Source: Planctomycetota bacterium
GTDB taxonomy: Bacteria > Planctomycetota > UBA1135 > UBA2386
Length of the DNA: 64,000 nucleotides
Direction of reading: 5' to 3'
Assembly: GCA_016713175.1 (NCBI GenBank)
Contig: JADJPQ010000002.1
Span: 744,001 to 808,000 of the forward strand
Position 1 is the stretch's first letter; the number at the start of each line of letters is the position of its first letter. The translations under genes were made by a program, and so were the position numbers. The notes under the pieces are model-generated. The model ran no database searches, was not told where the DNA came from, and saw only the letters and a program-made list of their open reading frames with translations. Positions 33,882 through 42,155 of this stretch are shown here, one piece after another.

Positions 33882-33926
33882 CGCAGCAGCTTGGCACAGT
33901 CCACCCGCGCACGCAACCTCACCGCC

Positions 33927-33950
33927 AGGGTCACAGGGTCACAGGGCCAC
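33927..33950. repeat. Three tandem 8-bp repeats upstream of the DUF433 gene
   Basis: AGGGTCAC, AGGGTCAC, AGGGCCAC in direct tandem within the 116-bp gap upstream of the antitoxin. This is a candidate operator for autoregulation. Confidence 0.4.
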
Positions 33951-33997
33951 CAACGGAGGCAGTGCGTGTCCTGGCGCGCCTCGGCGCCCTCCCTGCA

Positions 33998-36742
33998 CTA
34001 CGTCCCGATCGCGCAGCTGACCGCACAACCCTCGCGCTTGCGCCCCTGGATTTCCAGGCACCGCGCCACCAGCGCGGTCCAGCCGGTCTGATGACTGGCG
34101 CCGCAGCCGCGACCGCTGTCGCCGTGGAAGTACTCGTGGAACAGCACCAGTTGCTGCCAGTGCGGATCCTCGGCAAATCGCCGATCGTCGCCGGCGAACG
34201 CGCGCTGTCCCTGGGCATCCGGCACGAACAGGCGGCACAGCCGCCGGCCCAGTTCGTCGGCCACTTCCTGCAACGTCAGCCACTGCCCTGACCCCGTCGG
34301 ACACTCGACCTTCAGTTCGTCGCCGTAGAAGTGGTGATAGCGCTCGAGCGCCTCGATCAGCAGATAGTTGACCGGCAGCCAGATCGGCCCGCGCCAATTG
34401 CTGTTGCCGCCGAACAGCGCCGTCGTGCTCTCGCCCGGCGTGTAGTCGACCCGATGTTCGCTGCCATCGACGGCGAACACGAACGGCTGTTCGCGGTGCA
34501 CCGCCGACAGCGAGCGGACGCCGAACGGCGACAGGAACTCGCGTTCGTCCAGCAGATAGTGCAGCACCCGTACCAGCCGCTCGCGACTGGGGATCGCCAG
34601 CAAGACGTGGCGTTCGACCGCGTCGGCCGTCAGCTGCGGCGCGCCATGCGCCGCCGCCTTGTGGCTGACGTGGGTCGCCAGTTCGGTCTGGTGTTCGAGG
34701 AACCACTGCATGCGGCGCGAGAACCCGCGCAGCCGTTCGAGAACGTCCTCCTCGAGCACCTCGACGGCGAACAGCGGGATCAGGCCCACCATCGACCGGA
34801 TCCGCAGCCGTTCGGTGCGGCCGTCGACGTGGATCTGGTCGTAATAGAAGCCGTCGCGCTCGTCCCAAAGGCCCGAGCCGCCCAGCGTGTTCATTGCGTG
34901 GGTGATGGCGACGAAGTGCTCGAAGAACTTCGACGCCACGTCCTCGTAGGCCCGATCCTCGCGCGCCAGTTCCAGCGCCATGCTCAGCATCGTCGAGCAG
35001 TAGAACGCCATCCACGCGGTGCCGTCGGCCTGCTCGAGGTGCCCGCCGGTCGGCAACGGTTTGCTGCGGTCGAACACGCCGATGTTGTCGAGCCCGAGGA
35101 AGCCACCGCCAAAGACATGCTTGCCTTCGAGGTCTTTGCGGTTGACCCACCAGGTGAAGTTCAGCAACAGCTTGTGGAACGCACGCGCCAGGAACATCCG
35201 GTCGCGCCGCCCGCGGTTGCCGGTCATCTTGTAGACGCGCCAGACCGCCCAGGCATGGACCGGCGGATTGACGTCGCCGAACGCGAACTCATAGGCCGGC
35301 AGCTGACCATTGGGCGCCATGTACCATTCGCGCAGGAACAGCAGCAGCTGGTCCTTGGCGAACTGCGGATCGAGGCGCGCGAACGGGATCATGTGGAACG
35401 CGAGGTCCCACGCCGCATACCACGGGTACTCCCACTTGTCGGGCATCGACACGACGTCGCGGTTGTACAGATGCAACCAGTCGGCATTGCGCCCCTGCCA
35501 GCGCTGCGCCGGCGGTTTGGGCTGCGCCGGATCGCCTTCGAGCCACGCCGACACGTCGAAGTGGAAGAACTGCTTGCTCCACAACAGCCCCGCGTAGGCC
35601 TGCCGGTGCACCTGCCGTTCGGCCGGCGTCAAGCTCGCCTGCCCGAGCGCGGCGTAGAACGCATCCGCCTCGGCCTGCCGCCCGGCCATCGTCTTGTCGA
35701 ACTCGCGCCCGAACGCCGCCGGCACGCGATCGCTATCGACGCGCAGCCGCAGTCGCAGCTGCTGGCTCTGTCCGGCCGGGATCGTCAGCACCGTGTGGAA
35801 CGCCGCCTTGCTGCCGGTCGCCGCCGGATTGACGGCCGTCGGCTCGCCGTCGACGACATGGCGATGGAACGCGTTCTTGACGTACGGCTGCGGACTGGGT
35901 GCCGAGAACAGTCTCTGCAGGTCGGTCTCGTTCTCGGTGAACAATGTGCCGACATGCTGACCGTCGCTGGTCGGATCGAGTTCGAGCCGGTAGCGCCCCA
36001 GTGAGGCGTGCTCGACCCGCAGCGTCTGCGCAGCGGTCGCCGCAATCGTGCCGCGCGGCCAGTAACCCTCGCCGCTCCGCCCCCACGACCAGGTGTTGCG
36101 CAACCACGTCTGTGGCAGCACATGCAGCACCGCCGCTTCCGGACCGCGGTTGTGCACCGTGATCCTGATCAACATGTCGTCCGGCGACGCCTTGGCGTAG
36201 TCGACGAACACGTCGAAGTAGCGCTGCTCGGCGAACACGCCGGTGTCGACCAGTTCCAGTTCGCGCTGCTCGCGCGACCGCGTGCGGTTCTCGTCGACCA
36301 GCCGCCGATAGGGGAACTCCGCCTGCGGATATTTGTACAGCGCCCGCATCCACGAATGCGTCGGCGTCGCGTCGAGGTAGAAGTACTCCTCCTTGACGTC
36401 CTCGCCGTGATTGCCCTGCGGCCCGGTCAGGCCGAACAACCGTTCCTTCAGGATCGGGTCGCGACCGTTCCACAGCGCCAGCCCAAAGCACAGGCGGCCC
36501 TGCCGGTCGCAGATGCCCAGCAGGCCGTCCTCGCCCCAGCGATACGCGCGGCTCCTGGCATGGTCGTGCGGGAAGTAGTCCCAGCACGAACCGTCCGCCG
36601 AGTAGTCCTCGCGCACGGTGCCCCACTGGCGCTCGGCCAGATACGGCCCCCAGCGCTTCCAGTTCTGGTCGCGGGCGGCGTCGGCGCGCAGGCGTTCTTG
36701 TTCGGCATTGGCTACGGCTGGCATCGATCTGGTTTCGTCCAT
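33998..36742 (-). CDS. GH63/MGH1-like glucosidase
   Basis: 914-aa cytosolic glycoside hydrolase without a signal peptide, of the mannosyl-oligosaccharide-glucosidase-like (GH63/MGH1) group. The N-terminal beta domain includes WKRWGPYLAERQWGTVREDY and LLGICDRQGRLCFGLALWNG. The (alpha/alpha)6 barrel includes WEYPWYAAWDLAFHMIPFA (catalytic Asp region), PAYEFAFGDVNPPVHAWA, GGNSNWRGPIWLPVNYLLIE and HQTGWTALVARCL. It would release glucose from alpha-glucosides. Third gene of a minus-strand operon after glucose dehydrogenase and a debranching-type enzyme, with only 20 bp to the latter. The closing residues (KREGCAVSCAIGT) are not part of the fold. Confidence 0.85.
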   Translation of the reverse strand: MDETRSMPAVANAEQERLRADAARDQNWKRWGPYLAERQWGTVREDYSADGSCWDYFPHDHARSRAYRWGEDGLLGICDRQGRLCFGLALWNGRDPILKERLFGLTGPQGNHGEDVKEEYFYLDATPTHSWMRALYKYPQAEFPYRRLVDENRTRSREQRELELVDTGVFAEQRYFDVFVDYAKASPDDMLIRITVHNRGPEAAVLHVLPQTWLRNTWSWGRSGEGYWPRGTIAATAAQTLRVEHASLGRYRLELDPTSDGQHVGTLFTENETDLQRLFSAPSPQPYVKNAFHRHVVDGEPTAVNPAATGSKAAFHTVLTIPAGQSQQLRLRLRVDSDRVPAAFGREFDKTMAGRQAEADAFYAALGQASLTPAERQVHRQAYAGLLWSKQFFHFDVSAWLEGDPAQPKPPAQRWQGRNADWLHLYNRDVVSMPDKWEYPWYAAWDLAFHMIPFARLDPQFAKDQLLLFLREWYMAPNGQLPAYEFAFGDVNPPVHAWAVWRVYKMTGNRGRRDRMFLARAFHKLLLNFTWWVNRKDLEGKHVFGGGFLGLDNIGVFDRSKPLPTGGHLEQADGTAWMAFYCSTMLSMALELAREDRAYEDVASKFFEHFVAITHAMNTLGGSGLWDERDGFYYDQIHVDGRTERLRIRSMVGLIPLFAVEVLEEDVLERLRGFSRRMQWFLEHQTELATHVSHKAAAHGAPQLTADAVERHVLLAIPSRERLVRVLHYLLDEREFLSPFGVRSLSAVHREQPFVFAVDGSEHRVDYTPGESTTALFGGNSNWRGPIWLPVNYLLIEALERYHHFYGDELKVECPTGSGQWLTLQEVADELGRRLCRLFVPDAQGQRAFAGDDRRFAEDPHWQQLVLFHEYFHGDSGRGCGASHQTGWTALVARCLEIQGRKREGCAVSCAIGT

Positions 36743-36762
36743 GTTCAGGGCCTCGCGTGAAC

Positions 36763-38769
36763 TCAGATGCCGGCCGCGCCGAGGGGTTGCGTCGGATTGT
36801 CCGAATCCACGACAGTCGCGTTCGCCGGCGTCGTCGCCGCCAGCACGTCGAGCTGCAGCCGCAGCAGTTCGCCGAGCGACCAGGCCTGGAACGGCGCGCC
36901 GCCGGCGCGATGCGGGGCGTCGCCGTCGGCGACCTCGCTGACATGATGCAGCCCGGCGTCCTGCAGATGCTGCAACAGCGGCGCCACGAAGCGCTGCCGC
37001 GCCTCCTCACGCGCGGCGCTGGTGTCACCGCGCACACGCACCCAGGCCTGCACGAACGGGCCGAGCAGCCACGGCCAGGCCGTGCCCTGGTGATACGCCA
37101 CGTCGCGGGCGACGGCATCGCCGCCGTACCGCCCCAGATACTCCGGGTCCGCGGGGGCGAGCGTTCGCAGTCCCAGCGGGGTCCACAGCTGCCGCTCGAC
37201 GGCGTCGACGACCATCCGCGCGCGCGCCGGATCGAGCAGCGAGAACGCCATGCCGCCGACCGCCAGGATCTGGTTGGGCCGCATGGCCGCATCGACGGCG
37301 CCGGGCTCGTGATCGAGATCGACGACGTCGAACAGGCAGCCGGCCGCGGCGTTCCAGAAGCGCGCGCAGAACGTCGTCTCGGCCCGTTTCGCCGCCGCGC
37401 GCCACTGCCCGTCGATCGCGGCGGCCGCGCGCAGCGCCGCGATCCACAGCGCCTGCACCTCCACCGGCTTGCCGATCCGCGGCGTCACCACGCGCCCACC
37501 GACCTTGGCATCCATCCAGGTCATCTGCAATCCCGGAGCGCCGGCGCGCAACAGACCGTCGTCGTCGACCCGCACCCCGTGGCGGCAGCCGCCCTCGCAA
37601 CCGCGAACGACCTCCAGGATCGCCTGCTGCAACCGCGCGCGCTCGTGCGGCGGAAACCACGCCGGCCGACCCACCCGTTCGAGAAACTCGTGCGCCGCAA
37701 CCGCAAACCACAGCGCCGCGTCCACCGAGTTGTACTCGGGCGCGCCGCCGTCGTCGGGGAAGCGATTGGGCAGCAGCCCGCCCTGCAGATGCGGCAGCCA
37801 GGTCCGCAGCACATCCCAGGCCGCCTGCAGCCGCCCGGTCGCCAGACACAGCCCGCGCAGGGCCAGGAACGTGTCGCGGCCCCAATCCAGGAACCACGGA
37901 TAGCCGGCGATCACGCTGCGGCCTTCGCCACGCCCGACCAGATAGGCATCGGCGGCGCGGTGCAGGGCCGACGGGAACGCCGCCCGGCGCAGCCGTTCGG
38001 CCAGCGCCAGCCGTTCGGCGACCACGGCGGCCGTGCCGACCGGCAGCGGCGCACCGACCGAGCGGGCCGCCAGCACCAGCACCGCCTCGGCGCTGCCATC
38101 GACGGCAAAGGTGAACGTGCCGGGCGACAACAGATCCTCGCGCCATTCATAGCCGCGCGCCTTCTCCTCGCTCAGCACGAACGCCTGGAACCAATGTGGC
38201 TCCGCGGCCCAGCTGCCATTGCTGGTGGCGATGACCGCGGGCAATGCCTCGTACGGTTGCCAGACGACCCGTTCGTCATCGGCATCGCTGCCGGTCCGCG
38301 CCGCGTCATTGCGCACCTGCAACGCATGGTGATCCCGGCACGCCAGCAGCGGCCGCACATGCAGGCGCGCGCCGGCAGGCAGCTCACGGCCGCGCCAGCG
38401 CAACACGACGGCCGCGCGTTCGTGCGGCACGAACAGCTCGAACTCGACGCTGCCGCCGCCGGGCACCGCAAACGTCCACCGCGGCCACGGCTCCGCTGCG
38501 AACGCCGCGATCGAGTCCCGGCCATCGGGATCGAGCCGATCGCCGTTGCCGAAGACATGCCGCCGGGAGCCGAGCGGCAGCGACCGGTCGCCGACCTGCA
38601 GCCAGACGTCGACATCGGCGACCAGTGCAACGCGCTCGGCCGGCGCCCGTCGGGCAACGCACAGCAGCGCGTGATAGCGGCGCGTTCGCAGGCGCGCCGT
38701 CGTGCCCATCGCGTAACCGCCCAGGCCATCGGCCTCGAGCCACTCGCAGTCTTCAGCGATGCGGTTCAT
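36763..38769 (-). CDS. Glycogen debranching enzyme-like glucosidase (GDE N- and C-domains)
   Basis: 668-aa cytosolic protein. The N-terminal domain carries EWLEADGLGGYAMGTTARL and RRYHALLCVA, the bacterial debranching-enzyme opening. The C-terminal amylo-alpha-1,6-glucosidase barrel carries IAGYPWFLDWGRDTFLALRG (catalytic region), LLPNRFPDDGGAPEYNSVDA and DVAYHQGTAWPWLLGPFVQA. It hydrolyses alpha-1,6 branches of glycogen-type glucans. Middle gene of the three-gene operon: 11 bp after the glucose dehydrogenase stop and 20 bp before the GH63 start. Confidence 0.88.
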   Translation of the reverse strand: MNRIAEDCEWLEADGLGGYAMGTTARLRTRRYHALLCVARRAPAERVALVADVDVWLQVGDRSLPLGSRRHVFGNGDRLDPDGRDSIAAFAAEPWPRWTFAVPGGGSVEFELFVPHERAAVVLRWRGRELPAGARLHVRPLLACRDHHALQVRNDAARTGSDADDERVVWQPYEALPAVIATSNGSWAAEPHWFQAFVLSEEKARGYEWREDLLSPGTFTFAVDGSAEAVLVLAARSVGAPLPVGTAAVVAERLALAERLRRAAFPSALHRAADAYLVGRGEGRSVIAGYPWFLDWGRDTFLALRGLCLATGRLQAAWDVLRTWLPHLQGGLLPNRFPDDGGAPEYNSVDAALWFAVAAHEFLERVGRPAWFPPHERARLQQAILEVVRGCEGGCRHGVRVDDDGLLRAGAPGLQMTWMDAKVGGRVVTPRIGKPVEVQALWIAALRAAAAIDGQWRAAAKRAETTFCARFWNAAAGCLFDVVDLDHEPGAVDAAMRPNQILAVGGMAFSLLDPARARMVVDAVERQLWTPLGLRTLAPADPEYLGRYGGDAVARDVAYHQGTAWPWLLGPFVQAWVRVRGDTSAAREEARQRFVAPLLQHLQDAGLHHVSEVADGDAPHRAGGAPFQAWSLGELLRLQLDVLAATTPANATVVDSDNPTQPLGAAGI

Positions 38770-38780
38770 GCGGTGTCCTT

Positions 38781-39884
38781 CTACCCGATGGCCAGCACGT
38801 TCTTGATGCCGCTTGCCTTGCCCTGCAGCAGATCGGCGTAGGCCGAGAGCCCGTGGCGCGCGGTGATCAGACCGCGGACCGCGTCCGGCCAGCGCGTCGC
38901 GAACTCCGACAGCGACGCCACGCTGTCGGCGAACGCCTGCGCGCCGGCATTGACGGTGCCGAGCACGACCTGGTTGCGCAGCACCAGGTTGCGCATCAGC
39001 AGATCGGTGTCGATCGGCACAGGTCCCCGGCGTCCCGGCACGCCGGTGAACACGAACACGCCATTGGTGCCGAGTGCGGCCATCGCCTCGAAACTGGCCT
39101 GGCTGGCGCCCATCGCCTCGTACATCAGATCCACCTGCCCGACCGCTTCATGGATCTGCGCCGCAGGCAGATCCTCCGCCGCCAGGAAGCGCACGCCGAA
39201 CGACTCGCACAGCTGCTGCCGTTCGCCGCCGGCCCGCCGCGACCACACGTAGGTGTCGAAGCCCTCGAGCTTCAGCGCCATGGCGCCGAGCAGACCGACC
39301 GGCCCGGCGCCGAGCACGACGGCTTTGTGGCAACCATGCCGATCGGCCACGTTGCAGGTCCACGGCAGGCGCTGCTGCAGCAGCCGCACCTGGATCAACG
39401 CCTTGGTGGCGATCGTCAACGGCTCGACCAGCACGCCGACGTCGCGCAGGCCGCCGGGCAGCACGTTCAGGTAGCGCTCGTCGTCGACGAAGAACTCGGT
39501 CATGAAGCCGTGCAACCGCGAGATGCCGCGTTCGGCGAACCGGCCGGTGAAGCAGAAGTCCTGCTGCCCCTGCGTGCAGGCCCGACACTCGGGCAGCCCG
39601 CATGGCCGCCGCACGGTCGGCACCACCAGATCCCCCGGACGCACCGCGGTGACCTCGGCCCCGACCTCGACGACCTCGCCGAGGCATTCATGGCCGATCA
39701 CCAGGAAGTCACTGCCGGCCGGCGGCGTGCCGTAGTCGAAGGCGCAGATCTCGCGATCGGTGCCGCAGACACCGACGTCGAGGATCCGGACCAGGACCGA
39801 CGTGGGGCCGTTGAGGCGGGGACGGGGCAGATCCGAACGCAGCTCGAGGCGGCGTTCGGCGGGACGGACGGTGATTGCTTGCAT
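38781..39884 (-). CDS. Glucose 1-dehydrogenase-like zinc alcohol dehydrogenase (MDR)
   Basis: 367-aa cytosolic enzyme of the medium-chain dehydrogenase family, glucose-dehydrogenase subgroup. Catalytic zinc Cys in GVCGTDREICAFDYG and His-Glu in VIGHECLGEVVEVGAEV. Structural zinc Cys cluster in CGLPECRACTQGQQDFC. Rossmann block AVVLGAGPVGLLGAMALKLEG. The C-terminal part (DLLMRNLVLRNQVVLGTVNAG) is typical of sugar dehydrogenases. It would oxidise glucose to gluconolactone with NAD(P), fitting the glucan-hydrolysing genes downstream. First gene of the operon. The ATG at 39884 is the family start; longer upstream frames are not similar. Confidence 0.85.
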   Translation of the reverse strand: MQAITVRPAERRLELRSDLPRPRLNGPTSVLVRILDVGVCGTDREICAFDYGTPPAGSDFLVIGHECLGEVVEVGAEVTAVRPGDLVVPTVRRPCGLPECRACTQGQQDFCFTGRFAERGISRLHGFMTEFFVDDERYLNVLPGGLRDVGVLVEPLTIATKALIQVRLLQQRLPWTCNVADRHGCHKAVVLGAGPVGLLGAMALKLEGFDTYVWSRRAGGERQQLCESFGVRFLAAEDLPAAQIHEAVGQVDLMYEAMGASQASFEAMAALGTNGVFVFTGVPGRRGPVPIDTDLLMRNLVLRNQVVLGTVNAGAQAFADSVASLSEFATRWPDAVRGLITARHGLSAYADLLQGKASGIKNVLAIG

Positions 39885-40002
39885 CTGGATTGGCCTCGGC
39901 GCGAACGCGCGGGCGCAGCGATGCCGCGGCCGCCCCCGACGTTTCCGTTCGTCGGCAGAACGGCCCGGCGGCGACCAGTTCGCCGCGATTTCACTGCGGC
40001 GC

Positions 40003-40008
40003 GAAACC
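40003..40008 (+). promoter_or_regulatory. Possible ECF -35-like box 1 (GAAACC)
   Basis: CGAAACC occurs twice in the 226-bp region upstream of the Cys-rich lipoprotein gene (here and at 40071). GAAAC-type -35 boxes are usual for ECF sigma factors, one of which is encoded in this locus. No confident -10 partner is seen. Confidence 0.2.
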
Positions 40009-40070
40009 ACGACCGGAGATCCGGCACCGAACCCCGCGTTCGCGCCGCCAACGGCTCGCGAAGAAATCAC

Positions 40071-40076
40071 GAAACC
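40071..40076 (+). promoter_or_regulatory. Possible ECF -35-like box 2 (GAAACC)
   Basis: Second CGAAACC, 35 nt before the lipoprotein ATG (40111) and 68 bp after the first. Distance to the start codon suits a -35 element with a short leader. Confidence 0.25.
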
Positions 40077-40110
40077 TGCCCCCACCGGGGCGCAACCAAC
40101 CGACATTCCG

Positions 40111-40386
40111 ATGAAGACCAAGAAGCTCACCGCCCGCATCGTTGCCTGCGCCGTCACCGGCCTGCTGACCGGCACCACGCTGACCCTGACCGCCTGTGGC
40201 AGCAAGACCGACGCCAATGCCCACGGCAAGAACGGCTGCAACGGCCCCAATGGCTGCGGCGCCGCCGACAAGAAGGAAGCCAACAAGTGCTCCGGCCCGA
40301 ACGGCTGCAACGGCAAGGGCGACAAGAAGGAAGCCAACGGCTGCAACGGCCACAACGGCTGCAAGGCCGAGACGCAGAAGAAGTAG
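40111..40386 (+). CDS. Small Cys-rich lipoprotein with three CxGxNGC repeats (bufferin-like?)
   Basis: 91 aa. The N-terminus is a lipoprotein signal ending in LTAC (Cys29). The mature part contains three near-identical seven-residue motifs, CNGPNGC (43-49), CSGPNGC (60-66) and CNGHNGC (78-84), separated by Lys/Glu-rich linkers that twice read DKKEAN. Apart from Cys29, all cysteines are in these C-x5-C pairs. Such low-complexity Cys peptides next to DoxX recall bufferin/HvfA-type metal-binding precursors, which are copper-related. However, the usual DUF692 and DUF2063 partners are absent here. Metal or thiol buffering is an inference. Confidence 0.65.
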   Translation: MKTKKLTARIVACAVTGLLTGTTLTLTACGSKTDANAHGKNGCNGPNGCGAADKKEANKCSGPNGCNGKGDKKEANGCNGHNGCKAETQKK

Positions 40387-40411
40387 TCCGGCGCAACCGG
40401 CAACACCTCAC

Positions 40412-40417
40412 GAGGAA
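40412..40417 (+). promoter_or_regulatory. Shine-Dalgarno (GAGGAA) of the DoxX gene
   Basis: GAGGAA 6 nt before ATG 40424. It fixes the DoxX start and marks it as an internal operon gene, in contrast to the leaderless first genes. Confidence 0.7.
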
Positions 40418-40423
40418 CCCGCC

Positions 40424-40927
40424 ATGGCTCTCGTCGACAACATCCAAGCCCTGCGCGCGACCGGCCTGCGGGCCGCCGCCCAGGTGCTGCCGTTCGCGCC
40501 GGTGCTGGCGCGTCTGGTGTTCGGTCAGGCCTTCGCGCAGACCGGCTACGGCAAACTCGCCAACTTCGAGGCGACGACGTCGTTCTTCCAGGATCTCGGC
40601 ATCCCGGCGCCCGCCGCCAACGCGGCGTTCGTCGGCACCGTCGAACTGCTGGGCGGCATCTGCCTGCTGCTCGGCCTCGGTACGCGGCTGGCGGCGTTCC
40701 TGCTGCTGGGCACGATGATGGTCGCGATCCTGACCGCACACCGCGGCGAGTTCGTCGACGCGCTGCTGTGGCAGGGCGACAAGAACCTGTCCGGCGTGCT
40801 GCCGGTGCCGTTCTTCGTCGCGCTGGTCTGGCTGATCGGTCAGGGGCCCGGCCGGCTGGCGGTCGACAACGTGCTCGGCGGCAACCGCCGCACCGCCGCC
40901 GTCAGCACCACCATCCCGGCGATCTGA
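40424..40927 (+). CDS. DoxX family membrane protein
   Basis: 167-aa inner-membrane protein with four predicted membrane helices. DoxX hallmarks are LARLVFGQAFAQTGYGKLAN, AFVGTVELLGGICLLLGLG, TRLAAFLLLGTMMVAILTAH and a closing VALVWLIGQGPG. DoxX proteins associate with thiol/redox metabolism and commonly accompany bufferin-type Cys peptides. The gene is 37 bp downstream of the Cys-rich lipoprotein gene and has a clear Shine-Dalgarno sequence, so the two are probably one operon. Confidence 0.85.
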   Translation: MALVDNIQALRATGLRAAAQVLPFAPVLARLVFGQAFAQTGYGKLANFEATTSFFQDLGIPAPAANAAFVGTVELLGGICLLLGLGTRLAAFLLLGTMMVAILTAHRGEFVDALLWQGDKNLSGVLPVPFFVALVWLIGQGPGRLAVDNVLGGNRRTAAVSTTIPAI

Positions 40928-40968
40928 GCCATGTCCCGCCCCGGCTTGTCGACCCGCGCCGGCACCTC

Positions 40969-40974
40969 TAACGT
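40969..40974 (+). promoter_or_regulatory. Putative promoter (-35 TTGTCG at 40946, -10 TAACGT), leaderless
   Basis: TAACGT 7 nt before GTG 40982, with TTGTCG 17 bp further upstream. This is the only leaderless-type promoter in the window where a plausible -35 with standard spacing is visible. Confidence 0.45.
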
Positions 40975-40981
40975 GCCTGCC

Positions 40982-41584
40982 GTGTCCGGCTCCGACGAAC
41001 TCGCGCGCGAAGCCGCCCTGGTTCTGCGGCTGCGCGCGGGCGACGACGACGCCTTTGCCGAACTGGTCGCGGCGACGATGCCGCGGCTGCTGGCGACGGC
41101 CCGCCGGATGCTCGCCGACGACGAACTGGCGCGCGATGCGGTGCAGGAGTCGTTCCTGTCGGCATTCAAGGCGATCGCCGCGTTCGGCGGCCAATCCCGG
41201 CTCTACACCTGGCTGCACCGGATCCTGGTCAACACCGCGCTGATGCGCCTGCGCTGGCAGAAGAGCCGGCCCGAACGTTCGATCGACGAACTGCTGCCGC
41301 GGTTCCAGGACGACGGCCACCACCTGATGCCGCCGGCGCCGTGGCGCGACGATGCCGTCGAACAGGCGATGAGCAAGGAACGCGCGCGGCTGGTCCGCGA
41401 CGCGATCGACGAACTGCCCGACACGTTCCGCGAGGTGCTGCTGCTGCGCGATCTCGAAGAACTGTCCACCGAGGAGACCGCGGCGATCCTGGGTGTCACC
41501 GAGAATGCCGTCAAGATCCGCCTGCATCGCGCCCGCCAGGCGTTGCGCGCACTGCTCGATCGCCATTTCCGGAGCGAGTCATGA
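40982..41584 (+). CDS. ECF RNA polymerase sigma factor
   Basis: 200-aa sigma-70 family factor. Region 2 reads DDAFAELVAATMPRLLATAR, ELARDAVQESFLSAFKAI and RLYTWLHRILVNTALMRLR. Region 4 reads IDELPDTFREVLLLRDLEEL, STEETAAILGVTENAVKIRL and HRARQALRALL. It directs transcription of a stress regulon. Its own 3' end overlaps a zinc-finger anti-sigma gene. The GTG at 40982 sits just behind a TAACGT element; an in-frame ATG at 40931 would add 17 non-conserved residues. The neighbouring Cys-rich lipoprotein and DoxX genes are the obvious candidate targets. Confidence 0.88.
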   Translation: MSGSDELAREAALVLRLRAGDDDAFAELVAATMPRLLATARRMLADDELARDAVQESFLSAFKAIAAFGGQSRLYTWLHRILVNTALMRLRWQKSRPERSIDELLPRFQDDGHHLMPPAPWRDDAVEQAMSKERARLVRDAIDELPDTFREVLLLRDLEELSTEETAAILGVTENAVKIRLHRARQALRALLDRHFRSES

Positions 41585-41823
41585 CCTGCCGTGAGTTCAC
41601 TGAGTTCCTGGACGCCTATCTGGCCAAGGCTCTGACGTCGATCGAACAGACCGCATTCGACGCGCACCTCGCCGAGTGCCCTGACTGCGTCAGCTATCTC
41701 GGCTCGTATCGCCGCACCGTCGACCTGTGCCAGTCGCTGCGGACCGCCGCGCCGTTGCCCGCCGACGTGCCGACCGAGCTGGTCGAAGCGATCCTGGCGG
41801 CGCGCAAACCCAAGCAACCTTGA
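41581..41823 (+). CDS. Zinc-finger (zf-HC2) anti-sigma factor 1
   Basis: 80-aa cytosolic protein starting MTCREFTEFLDAYL, with the anti-sigma zinc motif HLAECPDC (HxxxCxxC) at about residues 30-37 and no membrane segment. Zinc-binding anti-sigma factors of this type hold an ECF sigma factor and often release it on oxidation or metal stress. The ATG overlaps the sigma stop by 4 bp (ATGA). The open frame continues upstream inside the sigma gene and is ignored. Confidence 0.8.
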   Translation: MTCREFTEFLDAYLAKALTSIEQTAFDAHLAECPDCVSYLGSYRRTVDLCQSLRTAAPLPADVPTELVEAILAARKPKQP

Positions 41824-41840
41824 ACCTCGGCGGGGTGACG

Positions 41841-42017
41841 ATGAGCTGCCGGGAGTTCGTGGAACTGTTCCTGATCGAGTGGGTCGAGGGCGATCTGCCG
41901 GTCCGCCGTATTCACCAGTGTCAGCAGCACGTGGATGCCTGTGCGCACTGTCAGCGGTATGTCGCCGGCTATCAGGCGACCAGGAACGCGATAGCGGCGC
42001 TGCGGCAGCCCGTCTGA
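41841..42017 (+). CDS. Zinc-finger (zf-HC2-like) anti-sigma factor 2
   Basis: 58-aa protein starting MSCREFVELFLIEWVEGDL, with HVDACAHC (HxxxCxxC) near residues 29-36. It is a shorter relative of the preceding gene, 17 bp downstream, so the two look like a tandem duplication. No membrane segment. It may be a second regulator of the same sigma factor or a decoy. The remaining bases to 42155 contain no gene. Confidence 0.65.
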   Translation: MSCREFVELFLIEWVEGDLPVRRIHQCQQHVDACAHCQRYVAGYQATRNAIAALRQPV

Positions 42018-42155
42018 CACGGCGTTCGTTCTGGCCCGGCACCGTCGCCAGGGGAATGGCACAACCGGGACAATCCGGGTATCCATCGCGCTGCCCGGAC
42101 AATCTGGCCCGGGCACGCAGCCCGGAGCGGAGTCCGAGCCTGTCCCTTTGCAACC

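Noticed and set aside
40931..41584. Start of the ECF sigma gene at ATG 40931
   Set aside because: The 17 extra residues are not sigma-like, and a TAACGT element with correct spacing points to GTG 40982; the ATG cannot be fully excluded.
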